DNA from: Candidatus Woesearchaeota archaeon
Lineage (GTDB): Archaea > Nanobdellota > Nanobdellia > Woesearchaeales > BM511
Length of the DNA: 40,765 nt
NCBI GenBank assembly: GCA_002867475.1
Contig: PKTL01000081.1
Location: 1-40,765 of the forward strand
Direction: 5' to 3'
Part shown: positions 10,246 through 19,297 of the stretch, one piece after another
How the letters are laid out: each line of letters begins with the position of its first letter
Position numbering within the stretch: position 1 is the first letter of the stretch
Made by a program: the position numbers and the translations under genes
Notes under the pieces: generated by a model
Databases searched by the model: none
Seen by the model: the letters and a program-made list of their open reading frames with translations, nothing else
Told to the model about the DNA's origin: nothing

Positions 10246-13200
10246 TTAATCATCATCCTCCAACACCATCGAACAATAATCTGTTGTTTCATCTTCAAGT
10301 TCAAATATGTCACCACTAAAAATTCCTGAGAAAGCCTGAACTGCAGAAACTAATGCATTAATCTTGCTTATAACATGAGTAACAGCACAAGCAGCATTTA
10401 AAGTTGCGCCGCCTGTAGGAGCACATACAGGAGGTAATTTACATCCATAATTTAATATCATACCTATTACAGCTACAGGATTTTGTGCAAATAATCTTAT
10501 TATCGATGCAAACATCTGTAATAAAATTGAAAATGGCATACTATTATAGAATTGACCATATACAAAGATACAAGTAGCATAAGCTTTCTGACCCTCACAA
10601 ACATAAGGTTGCATACCTTGTTCAACAACTTGATTTTCAAGACAATAGACATATTTACAATCTATATTTCTTTTCTGTTTCAAATTATATAATACACCTG
10701 GAATGCATAAAAGAAGTATTGAATAAAGCATACTTTTCTTTGCAATATCCCAATAAGAACCAACAAGTTCACCTCTAAGCTTGGCCAAAGATTGATCAGT
10801 TGATAAGCCAGTAACTGCAAAAATAATTATCTCTTTAACAGTAGTATCCATATCTTCATCACCACTAGTCATTCTTTCTGTGATGAACTTCGGAACTAAG
10901 CTACAATCAGCAAAATTACATAGATTATTTATAAAAGTGCCAATACCTTCAAAAACTGTAGCTATACCAAAATCTGCGGTACAAACACCCATTTTTGCAG
11001 GCGGATTCCAATTCAAAACTTCAGCAGCTATAGCAAATGCAGCACTTATACCTGTATAAATAGTATTAGCAGTATTCCAAACCTGACACATCTGCTGTAT
11101 CATCTCTATCAGACCCATCATGTCATCAATCCACATCTGAGATTCGAGGTCGCTTTTCAAATCCTCAATTTTATTTTTCAGCTCTTCGCCTGCTTTGTAT
11201 TGTGATGTATAAGTAGGGATAGTGAAAGTCATGTTCATCTCAAAACCTTGGTAACGAACACCGTTGCTTGCTGAAATTATCATTATAGGACAAGTGTATT
11301 CTAAATTATCATTGTTTGGTATGTCAACCTTATTCAGCTGCACTTCGAAAAGCAGTTTGTCTTCATCTTGATAAGGTTTTGTCGCTCTAAATATTGTTGC
11401 ATCCCTAAATGCTTTTGTAGCATTAGGATCGTTTGAAACACATTCAGTGCTTTGTAAGAAATCAAGTGATAATGATCTTGCTCCAGGAGTGTTTCCATCT
11501 AATTCTTTTGTCACAAAAACACTTACATAGTCTAATGGAAAATAGGGTAATGTTACGAGGTCGACTTTTTCTGGAATCACACTATCATCAAGTAATCTCC
11601 AGAAATCTCTTGAGTCTTCAGATACTGTAAGAACTTCAACTTCTGATTCATATTCAAGCAGGTTTCCTGCACAGTCATATATGTCAAAATAGACAGGTAT
11701 CATTCCTGTTGAGTCTGCTCTAACAACAGAATTCCAGACACATTCATACTCGTTTCCACGTAAATGCCTGCAATCTGTAGCCACATTATCATAACCTTGA
11801 GATAATCTTGAGAAGTTTGCGTATGCTTCTTCTACACAACTCGTGTCTTCATGAACTTTTAATTTAAAAGTTATCTGGTCTCCATCATCAACCCAAGGAT
11901 GACCTCCACCCATCGCTTCAAAGTACTCTTCTGATTCATCAAAATAAGGAGGTTCACTATCATAGATTATTATACTGCTCGCATCTTCAAATATGTTACC
12001 TATATCATCATAAGATTCACCAAGCCTTACTTCAAAAGGACCACCTTCTTCCAAAGTTACAGGATAAGATAATAAACATATCCATGATGAGCCTGTCTCT
12101 TCACATGAATCAACCCATCTATCATTATAATTGACTCTACCAAGGTTCAAGCTGACTAATTTCTTTGTGAAGGTTTTGGATCCTGATAATATTTCAACCT
12201 TAAAATCAGTTCTTTCTTTAGCATAACATTGACCTGATTCCCTTGAGCAATAGGTTGTTCCTAAAAGGTCAACAACAGGCCGGACATTATCTTCGCTTAA
12301 TACTTTTGTGAATGCTTGATTATCTATAGAATAACCCATAGTGTCACTAGCACTTATCCTTATCTCAACAACTCCTGATGAAGGATTCAATTGATATCCA
12401 TCGCTTCCACCAGAGACCTCTTCTGAAACGCAGACATAATTATAATCATTCTCACTTGAGCAATCAAAAGATACATCAGCATACACTGATTTCAAATACA
12501 TAGTATTTGTTAATTCTGAAAGATCTGCTTTGACACTTGCAGGATCAAGATTTCTATCATTTATCTGAAATGTCACAAACACGCTTCTGTAAAAGCTTGG
12601 ATCTGCTTCGGTTGAAACAAGAGTTACTTCTTCCTGTGTTGCTGAATCTATAAATTTTATCGTTCCTGCAAGAACTGTTGGGCTTTCAGCATCATAATAT
12701 ATTATTACTTCTTCGCTTACTGCAGAATTTCCTAAATTATCCTCAACAGATAATGCGAATCTATATTCACCGCTTGTTGTTATACCAAGATCCACACCTG
12801 ACATACTGACAACACAATCATTTGGCGATGTAGTTATTTCTAGATCAATAGGTTCTGTTGTTGCACTTAATATTCGCGCTTTTTTAATTCCTGAACAGGA
12901 ATTTCCCGATGTTTCACTTGACATCCTTATTTCTTTTATATCAAGGTCTGTTTTTATCTTGCCATCATTTGCATCTTGATACACTCTAAATGATTCTATC
13001 AAAGGAGCTGCATTATCAACTTTCATTATCACACTTTTTGATGAAATAGGGTTTGTATCTGGGTCAAGCTCGCTTAATACATATGATGCAATATCATTGT
13101 GCGTTGTTGGAAGTGAGCTTGTTGGTTTAAGACTGCAATCATACTTACTTGTTGTTGAATTAAATATGCAATTGAAAGGTCTTGAGCTTGGAGAATCTGA

Positions 13201-13380
13201 AAAAACAACTGTCGGATTATCCGATCTAACATCTATCCTAATATTATCATTGCCTCTCAGATAACCATTGTAACCATCTTGACCCCCTGCATATACAACA
13301 GTTATATCTGCATAAGCTAACGCGCTAAGAAAAGGTAGTGTTAGTACCAACATTATCATAAAGCTTGCTTTTCCTCTCAT
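10246..13380 (-). CDS. Large secreted Ig-like protein with Cys-rich hydrophobic core
   Basis: 1044 aa; SP 'MRGKASFMIMLVLTLPFLSALAYA'; Ig-like repeats; C-x5-ANT, CIPGV and CLEN...CE-x7-C blocks shared with the 1630-aa ORF. Confidence 0.85.
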   Translation of the reverse strand: MRGKASFMIMLVLTLPFLSALAYADITVVYAGGQDGYNGYLRGNDNIRIDVRSDNPTVVFSDSPSSRPFNCIFNSTTSKYDCSLKPTSSLPTTHNDIASYVLSELDPDTNPISSKSVIMKVDNAAPLIESFRVYQDANDGKIKTDLDIKEIRMSSETSGNSCSGIKKARILSATTEPIDLEITTSPNDCVVSMSGVDLGITTSGEYRFALSVEDNLGNSAVSEEVIIYYDAESPTVLAGTIKFIDSATQEEVTLVSTEADPSFYRSVFVTFQINDRNLDPASVKADLSELTNTMYLKSVYADVSFDCSSENDYNYVCVSEEVSGGSDGYQLNPSSGVVEIRISASDTMGYSIDNQAFTKVLSEDNVRPVVDLLGTTYCSRESGQCYAKERTDFKVEILSGSKTFTKKLVSLNLGRVNYNDRWVDSCEETGSSWICLLSYPVTLEEGGPFEVRLGESYDDIGNIFEDASSIIIYDSEPPYFDESEEYFEAMGGGHPWVDDGDQITFKLKVHEDTSCVEEAYANFSRLSQGYDNVATDCRHLRGNEYECVWNSVVRADSTGMIPVYFDIYDCAGNLLEYESEVEVLTVSEDSRDFWRLLDDSVIPEKVDLVTLPYFPLDYVSVFVTKELDGNTPGARSLSLDFLQSTECVSNDPNATKAFRDATIFRATKPYQDEDKLLFEVQLNKVDIPNNDNLEYTCPIMIISASNGVRYQGFEMNMTFTIPTYTSQYKAGEELKNKIEDLKSDLESQMWIDDMMGLIEMIQQMCQVWNTANTIYTGISAAFAIAAEVLNWNPPAKMGVCTADFGIATVFEGIGTFINNLCNFADCSLVPKFITERMTSGDEDMDTTVKEIIIFAVTGLSTDQSLAKLRGELVGSYWDIAKKSMLYSILLLCIPGVLYNLKQKRNIDCKYVYCLENQVVEQGMQPYVCEGQKAYATCIFVYGQFYNSMPFSILLQMFASIIRLFAQNPVAVIGMILNYGCKLPPVCAPTGGATLNAACAVTHVISKINALVSAVQAFSGIFSGDIFELEDETTDYCSMVLEDDD

Positions 13381-15500
13381 TTGAATATCGGCCTCGTCAA
13401 GTTATAGTTTTCCATATAGATATCTGATAATTCTCCAAGGAGTTCCATCTCATCAGTACCTACATTAATATTAGGTTCATAAAAATTAGGCACTAATATA
13501 TTTATCTCAATAGATGATGAATTGTATAATTCTTCAGGCATTATCTCAAAATACACATCATTACTACCATTCACATTTATTGATGCTGTCATACTCATAT
13601 TTACATTTTGTCCGCCTGCTTTAGCAACAAATTCCCTATCATCAAGATATATAAGATTTAGATAATATTTTCCAGGATAAAACTCTTTTTCAACAATGGT
13701 AAAATTCTTATCAATCATTATTGAATCCATTATCCTTTCTTTGGAAATAGAATCTCCTTTTCTTTCATATTGTATAATTAAATTTTCATGAGGATATGTT
13801 CCATTCATAGACACCATCGGAGTTGATCCATTAAGAACCCAATTGTTTATTTTTTCCAATACTAATTTATTTATAGAAATCTCTAATTTTTTCTTTGGAT
13901 ACATCACATATTCTTGATAATCTGTCTTGTTTGATGAGAACAAATACATATCATAACTATCAAGGTAATCCTTGTGAGACAGAACTATATAACCCATCCC
14001 CGATTGGAATTTTCCTGTATAATAACCTTCATGGTCTGTTATTCCTTCCTGACACTGCACATCAACAAATGCTGACCTGACATCAACATCTGGAATCTCA
14101 TAATTATCGGTGTAATCTATTGCTTTAACGGTTATATCTCCCGTTTTCTTGAATTCATCTCCACATATATCCATTACTTCTGTATTCATCATACCCATAT
14201 TATTCTGATAATTATCACTACTATAAGCATATACTGCTTGATTATTTCTAAGGTTTGATTCAAGAGCAAAATAAAATGACCAACCTTCATTATTGAATGC
14301 AACTGGATCGGTTATCTTAACAAGGACTGGATAAGATACGTCGTAACTGAAATCATATCTTGTCATTCCAAGACCTATAAAGCTCAAGAAAGGGTTTGAT
14401 CCAGAATCAGGCGATATCACATCACCTCTTCTGGGATTTATGTCAACGTGAAGCTCCCAATTAGGCATGTACATGAATTCAACATCTAAAGGGAATAAGG
14501 CATCATAGTTTAAATCAACTATATAGTTCATCTTGTTTATCATCTCATCCCATGTGCTTGATCCATTATCCATCTGGATCTTCAACAAGGATAAGGTATT
14601 TGTAACCTTGATGCTTGGAATATTTGCTTGGAGCATTCCCCTTAGATGATCTTCGACTTCTGATTGCCTCCAGGATTTGCTTCCTGAATTAGCGCTAAAA
14701 TCTGTTCCACCATACATAGGAGGTATCATCCCTTCGATTCCCCCAAAAGAGGTTATGAGATTTGCAAGATTCTCTTCCAAAAAATAAGTATCCTTTTCTC
14801 TACCCGTAATCATTTGAGCAAGCCAATAAGCATAATATAGTTTTACATCGAATCTTTTTTCAAAATATCTAAGCTCTGTTTGGTGGTTTCCGTAAGTTAT
14901 ATTCACGGGGTAATCAAGCCTTACTACAACAGTGTTTTCCTGAACATCAGTTGCTGCAATTGGATACTGATCAAGCACTGTCATTCCTTGTTCTATAAAT
15001 CCTTGATAACCATTTAAGCATGTTGCAAGATTATCTTCAATGTAATAGCTTATCTGGTTTTCAATAGAGATCGGGTCGCTTGATGATGAAAGAGTTGGTA
15101 CGTAATCAGCTTTAAATTCACAATTTGTTTGGCAATCATTAGGACTATTCATATACATCCAGTAAGGAATTACCATGTTTGTTCCTTCAACAAGTTCTAA
15201 CCCAGTGCTTTCGGTTTCCATTCCTGGAAGAATAATTGTTGTTGATCTATTTAATTCAACATAACCTCCCCCTTGACCTATCAACATTAATGCATCAGTT
15301 CCAACTTCTTCAAAACACCTATATACAAAATCACTTACAGTTTGTGTCTCATCAGTCAATTTTCCTGCATTATATTCAAGATCCTTGCTTTCTGCAATTG
15401 TCTTGTTGATATACATTATGACTGCTGTTGCTAGAAGCATTATGATTCCTATTATTATGAAGATTGTCACCTGGCCTTTTCTGGATTGAGCAATCTTCAT
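13377..15500 (-). CDS. Pilin-like N-terminus surface protein (paralog of 5275..7215)
   Basis: Listed ORF starts at 15527, but the internal ATG at 15500 (MKIAQSRKGQVTIFIIIG) has a GGAGG Shine-Dalgarno 7 nt upstream and forms a 4-bp ATGA overlap with the upstream gene. Confidence 0.85.
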   Translation of the reverse strand: MKIAQSRKGQVTIFIIIGIIMLLATAVIMYINKTIAESKDLEYNAGKLTDETQTVSDFVYRCFEEVGTDALMLIGQGGGYVELNRSTTIILPGMETESTGLELVEGTNMVIPYWMYMNSPNDCQTNCEFKADYVPTLSSSSDPISIENQISYYIEDNLATCLNGYQGFIEQGMTVLDQYPIAATDVQENTVVVRLDYPVNITYGNHQTELRYFEKRFDVKLYYAYWLAQMITGREKDTYFLEENLANLITSFGGIEGMIPPMYGGTDFSANSGSKSWRQSEVEDHLRGMLQANIPSIKVTNTLSLLKIQMDNGSSTWDEMINKMNYIVDLNYDALFPLDVEFMYMPNWELHVDINPRRGDVISPDSGSNPFLSFIGLGMTRYDFSYDVSYPVLVKITDPVAFNNEGWSFYFALESNLRNNQAVYAYSSDNYQNNMGMMNTEVMDICGDEFKKTGDITVKAIDYTDNYEIPDVDVRSAFVDVQCQEGITDHEGYYTGKFQSGMGYIVLSHKDYLDSYDMYLFSSNKTDYQEYVMYPKKKLEISINKLVLEKINNWVLNGSTPMVSMNGTYPHENLIIQYERKGDSISKERIMDSIMIDKNFTIVEKEFYPGKYYLNLIYLDDREFVAKAGGQNVNMSMTASINVNGSNDVYFEIMPEELYNSSSIEINILVPNFYEPNINVGTDEMELLGELSDIYMENYNLTRPIFK

Positions 15501-16408
15501 TGTGCTGCCTCCACTCGTTTCATGCAATCAAAATAATAGAATGGGAACCTTATCCCTTTGCATAATGTTTTTGAGTTTGGATCCTCCTTGTTAAGCTGAG
15601 CAGCGATGTAGAAGCAAAGATCAGGGTTTTGGCTTTTCTGACAATACAAGGATGATTCTATCAACCCTTTATCTTTCAATTCAAATATTAATTGGTTTGC
15701 CTGCACATAACTTTCCCTAAAGAAAAGATTTGCGTAAAACATTGTTCCAATTATTAGACATAGCCAGATGAATACCAATGAAATCATGAAAAGCTTATCT
15801 GTTGCGTGAACATGATATTCAGGTTTTGGATGTAGGAAGTAGTATTTTTTTGACATCAAGAAAAGAAGAGTTATTATGTTCAATATCAATACTAGTACGA
15901 ATGAAAAATTTATGTAGCTTCGAATCGCTCCAACAAAAAGGCTTCGAATTGAAAAGATTGAAAGAAGAGTATTAAATATGACAAGGCCAAAAAATATGTT
16001 TATCAAGTAGTAATGTTTTATGTCCTTTTTTGCTATCCCATAAATCATGTAGAATATTAATCCTATGATTGCTGCATTTACTAAAAATGATGGAAATCCA
16101 CTTATGAAAAGGCCAAAAACCATCGCTTTTTTCAAGTATAATCCAGTCAACCCATAGAAAAATGCTAGAATAAATAGATATACTGTCATGACCCTCATTC
16201 CAAGAGGCAGATCATGTTCAATCTTCAAGAATTTCTGGTAAAGGCTTTTTTCAGGTTTATTGTTTTGTTTATGGTGTGTAGTTGATGATTTTTTTTTAGT
16301 TGTGGAAGTTGCCTTTTTAGAAGAAACAATTTTTTTTGTTTTTGGAGCCTTATGGCTTTTAGAATTGTTTACGCCACTCCTCTTTTTCACAGTACTTTTA
16401 GCTGTCAA
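15497..16408 (-). CDS. Lys-rich N-terminus + polytopic membrane protein, first gene of operon
   Basis: 303 aa; TTG start preceded by a GGTGGG SD; basic low-complexity N-terminus (KKRSGVNNSKSHKAPKTKKIVSSKKATSTTKKKSS) then about 6-7 TM helices. Confidence 0.8.
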   Translation of the reverse strand: MTAKSTVKKRSGVNNSKSHKAPKTKKIVSSKKATSTTKKKSSTTHHKQNNKPEKSLYQKFLKIEHDLPLGMRVMTVYLFILAFFYGLTGLYLKKAMVFGLFISGFPSFLVNAAIIGLIFYMIYGIAKKDIKHYYLINIFFGLVIFNTLLSIFSIRSLFVGAIRSYINFSFVLVLILNIITLLFLMSKKYYFLHPKPEYHVHATDKLFMISLVFIWLCLIIGTMFYANLFFRESYVQANQLIFELKDKGLIESSLYCQKSQNPDLCFYIAAQLNKEDPNSKTLCKGIRFPFYYFDCMKRVEAAQ

Positions 16409-16452
16409 TCTATACTACCCACCAAATCACTAAATAAATTCTTGATTAATTC

Positions 16453-16462
16453 ATTTAAATAT
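16453..16462 (-). promoter_or_regulatory. Putative TATA box for the surface operon
   Basis: Minus strand 'atatttaaatg' about 50 nt upstream of the TTG start; archaeal TATA-like. Confidence 0.5.
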
Positions 16463-16511
16463 CTATCGATTTTTTTAGAGAGAATCTTATAAAAAAAGTA
16501 GATATACAAAA

Positions 16512-17174
16512 TTATTCACAGTCACATTTAGGAATAGTTCGTTTTTTTATATGCTTATACTTTTTTTCTAATAAGCAAAGCAGCTTACATAAATCATCAG
16601 GATTGAATATCAAGATAAGAGAACCTTCTATCTTTTTACCTGAATCCTTTATGCTTAAAGTGTTGTTAACGAAAAGAAATTCAAAATCATCATATCCTAA
16701 ATTATTTGTTACAAAATCAAATATTGATGCAGAATTATCTAATGCGAGATGAGGAAGTGAAGGAAGTAATTTCAATCCAGAAAACTCAGCAAGACTATTA
16801 AGATATGAACCAGTAAGGATATTGCTTACTTCTTTTATAACACTGATGCCTTCTTCATCCAGTAATGTTACATTATCATTTGTTATCTCTTTTATCAGCT
16901 CGATAGCTTCATCATTCTTGAAAAGGCATACAAGAACCCCTTCCAAATCTTCTAACACTTGTAGATGGACACCTACAAATACCTCATCAATAGGAAATAT
17001 TTTGTAAATGTCTTTTTTCTTGACTATACCTAGATCTGGCCAAGTTATCTCTACTTCTTTATCTGTTAATTGGCTAAGTGCTGTGCTACTGTGACCAAAA
17101 CCAATATTTGCTACTTCTTGAAGAATGCCTTTACTTCGTTCTGATAATTCTACTGAAAATTTTGGAAGTTTCAT
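16512..17174 (-). CDS. cheC: CheC-family CheY-P phosphatase-like protein
   Basis: Two copies of the CheC motif: EVAN-x22-P (LQEVANIGFGHSSTALSQLTDKEVEITWP) and S-x3-EVSN-x22-P (SVIKEVSNILTGSYLNSLAEFSGLKLLPSLP). Confidence 0.85.
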   Translation of the reverse strand: MKLPKFSVELSERSKGILQEVANIGFGHSSTALSQLTDKEVEITWPDLGIVKKKDIYKIFPIDEVFVGVHLQVLEDLEGVLVCLFKNDEAIELIKEITNDNVTLLDEEGISVIKEVSNILTGSYLNSLAEFSGLKLLPSLPHLALDNSASIFDFVTNNLGYDDFEFLFVNNTLSIKDSGKKIEGSLILIFNPDDLCKLLCLLEKKYKHIKKRTIPKCDCE

Positions 17175-17213
17175 AAATTTTTTAATGGAAATAAGGGTTT
17201 AAAAATTTTTTTG

Positions 17214-19232
17214 TTACCTAACTTTACCTACTATGTTTCTATCTGAAACTAGATAGTTTCCATTAGCAACCAATTTTTTGCCTTCAGATAGTATACCTTC
17301 TTCAGTTGATTTAATCTTGACCTTCTGGAATTCCTCAAATGTGATCTTGCTTTGCGGAAAACTCTCCACTCCTTCAAGAGTCACTCTTGTTCCAAGTTCT
17401 GCATCAGACAGGATTACTCCAACACCATCTTTGCCATCTGCTGCTAGAAGCATACCTTCACTTAATTCACCACGAAGCTTTGCTGGCAAAAGATTACATA
17501 CAACGATGATTTTCTTGCCATTTAATTCTTCCATAGAATAATAATCTTTGAGTCCGCTAACAATTTGCCTTGTTTCCCCATTTCCAAGATCAATCTTTTC
17601 GATGTAAAGTTTTTCAGCATCTGGATGCTCCTTTACTTCAATTATTTTTGCAACCTTCAAATCAAGCTTTCCAAACTTAGATTCAATGACTTCTTTTTGT
17701 GACTCTTGCTTCTTGCTTTTATTTTGAACTTTAGAGAAAATATTATCTTTCTCTTTTATTTTCAAGCCTTCGGGAATTTCAGAGAACTTGAAAGTTTTTT
17801 CTTTATCGAAATTGAACTGATCGATTATCCTTAAAGATTTTGTTGGCATGAAGCAATCGATGTAATCAGCAAACATTTTTGCAGAAGATACTAATATATT
17901 TACTATAGTTGCTAATCTTGACATATCTTTTTCTTTCCATGGCTCTACCTTATTGACATATGCATTCACATCACGAACAGACGTCCAAAGGATCTCTATA
18001 GCTCTATTGAACTTTAATCCTTGCATCTCTTTGTTGAAATCATCAAATATGTTAAGTGATGAAATGATTTCATTATCAACATCATTCAACTCATTTCTTT
18101 TTGGAACTTTGCCATCAAAATATTTTGTAACCATAGTATGGATCCTACTTATAAGGTTTCCAAGATCATTATTTAGGTCATTGTTTATCTTCTCAATCAA
18201 GTGATCATAGCTAAAGTTCAAATCATCACCATAGGTTCCAAGCGCTAGAACGAAAAACCTGAATTCATCAACACCATATTTCTCTATAACTTCATAAGGA
18301 TCGACTATGTTTCCAAGGCTTTTACTCATCTTATGACCTTCCGCGTCAAGAATCATACCATGATTGAAAACTTTTTTTGGCAGTTCAATACCACAACTTA
18401 ATAAGAATGCTGGCCAGTAAACCGTGTGAAACCACATTATATCATAACCAATTATGTGAACATCACATGGCCAAAAATCTTGCTTTTCTAGATTGATTGG
18501 AGCAGTATAATAATTGAAAAGTGCATCGAACCAAACATAAGTTACGTGTTCATCATCAAAAGGTATTGGAACACCCCAAGTAAGATTATCTTTATGTCTA
18601 CTGATACTAAGGTCATCTAATCCTTCTTTTACCCTGTTCAATATTTCGAGTTGCTTGCTTTTTGGACTGATAAAATCAGGATTTTCTTCATATAATTCTA
18701 ATAATTTATCTTGGTATTTTGATAATTTGAAAAAATAGTTTTCTTGACTGACCTTTTCAACCTCTTTTTTATGGTCTGGGCAAAGCTTTCCATCGACTAG
18801 CTCATCTTCCTTGTAATATCTTTCACAACCAACACAATATAATCCTTCATAGTTTCCTTTGTATATGTCTCCATTGTCAAAACTTTTCTGCAAGTACTCT
18901 TGAACCAATTTCTTATGATCTTTGTCGGTTGTTCTGATAAAATAATCATTACTAATATTTAATTTTTTACAGAGTTCCTTAAATTTCTCTGCTTGAATAT
19001 CAACGAATTCCTTAACTTCTTTTCCAGCTGATTTTGCAGTGTCTGCAATTTTTTGTCCATGTTCATCAGTTCCTGTCAAGAAAAAGACTTTTTTCCCCAT
19101 GTTTCTATTCCACCTAGCGATCACGTCAGCACTTATCTTCTCGTATGCATGACCTATGTGAGGGTTTCCACTAGCATAATCTATTGCAGTAGTCACATAA
19201 AAAGTATTTTTATCATCATTATTATCTGTCAT
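17214..19232 (-). CDS. metG: Methionyl-tRNA synthetase with C-terminal EMAP/Trbp111-type tRNA-binding domain
   Basis: HIGH-type 'GNPHIGHAY', 'KMSKSLGN', C-terminal 'FGKLDLKVAKIIEVKEHPDAEKLY'. Start set at internal ATG 19232 (listed ORF 19247) because the TATA at 19255-19260 places transcription start there. Confidence 0.95.
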   Translation of the reverse strand: MTDNNDDKNTFYVTTAIDYASGNPHIGHAYEKISADVIARWNRNMGKKVFFLTGTDEHGQKIADTAKSAGKEVKEFVDIQAEKFKELCKKLNISNDYFIRTTDKDHKKLVQEYLQKSFDNGDIYKGNYEGLYCVGCERYYKEDELVDGKLCPDHKKEVEKVSQENYFFKLSKYQDKLLELYEENPDFISPKSKQLEILNRVKEGLDDLSISRHKDNLTWGVPIPFDDEHVTYVWFDALFNYYTAPINLEKQDFWPCDVHIIGYDIMWFHTVYWPAFLLSCGIELPKKVFNHGMILDAEGHKMSKSLGNIVDPYEVIEKYGVDEFRFFVLALGTYGDDLNFSYDHLIEKINNDLNNDLGNLISRIHTMVTKYFDGKVPKRNELNDVDNEIISSLNIFDDFNKEMQGLKFNRAIEILWTSVRDVNAYVNKVEPWKEKDMSRLATIVNILVSSAKMFADYIDCFMPTKSLRIIDQFNFDKEKTFKFSEIPEGLKIKEKDNIFSKVQNKSKKQESQKEVIESKFGKLDLKVAKIIEVKEHPDAEKLYIEKIDLGNGETRQIVSGLKDYYSMEELNGKKIIVVCNLLPAKLRGELSEGMLLAADGKDGVGVILSDAELGTRVTLEGVESFPQSKITFEEFQKVKIKSTEEGILSEGKKLVANGNYLVSDRNIVGKVR

Positions 19233-19254
19233 GGAAAAAGAAAACAACTAGAGA

Positions 19255-19260
19255 TTTAAA
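19255..19260 (-). promoter_or_regulatory. TATA box of metG
   Basis: Minus strand tttaaa centred about 26 nt upstream of ATG 19232; leaderless arrangement. Confidence 0.5.
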
Positions 19261-19297
19261 AAGATTACTAGAAAAAAGAAAATAAAAAAAAAAAGAA

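Noticed and set aside
386-16408. Operon considered as a canonical archaellum or type IV pilus locus
   Set aside because: No recognisable secretion ATPase, FlaJ/PilC platform protein or prepilin peptidase among the eight products; only the N-terminal signals are pilin-like.
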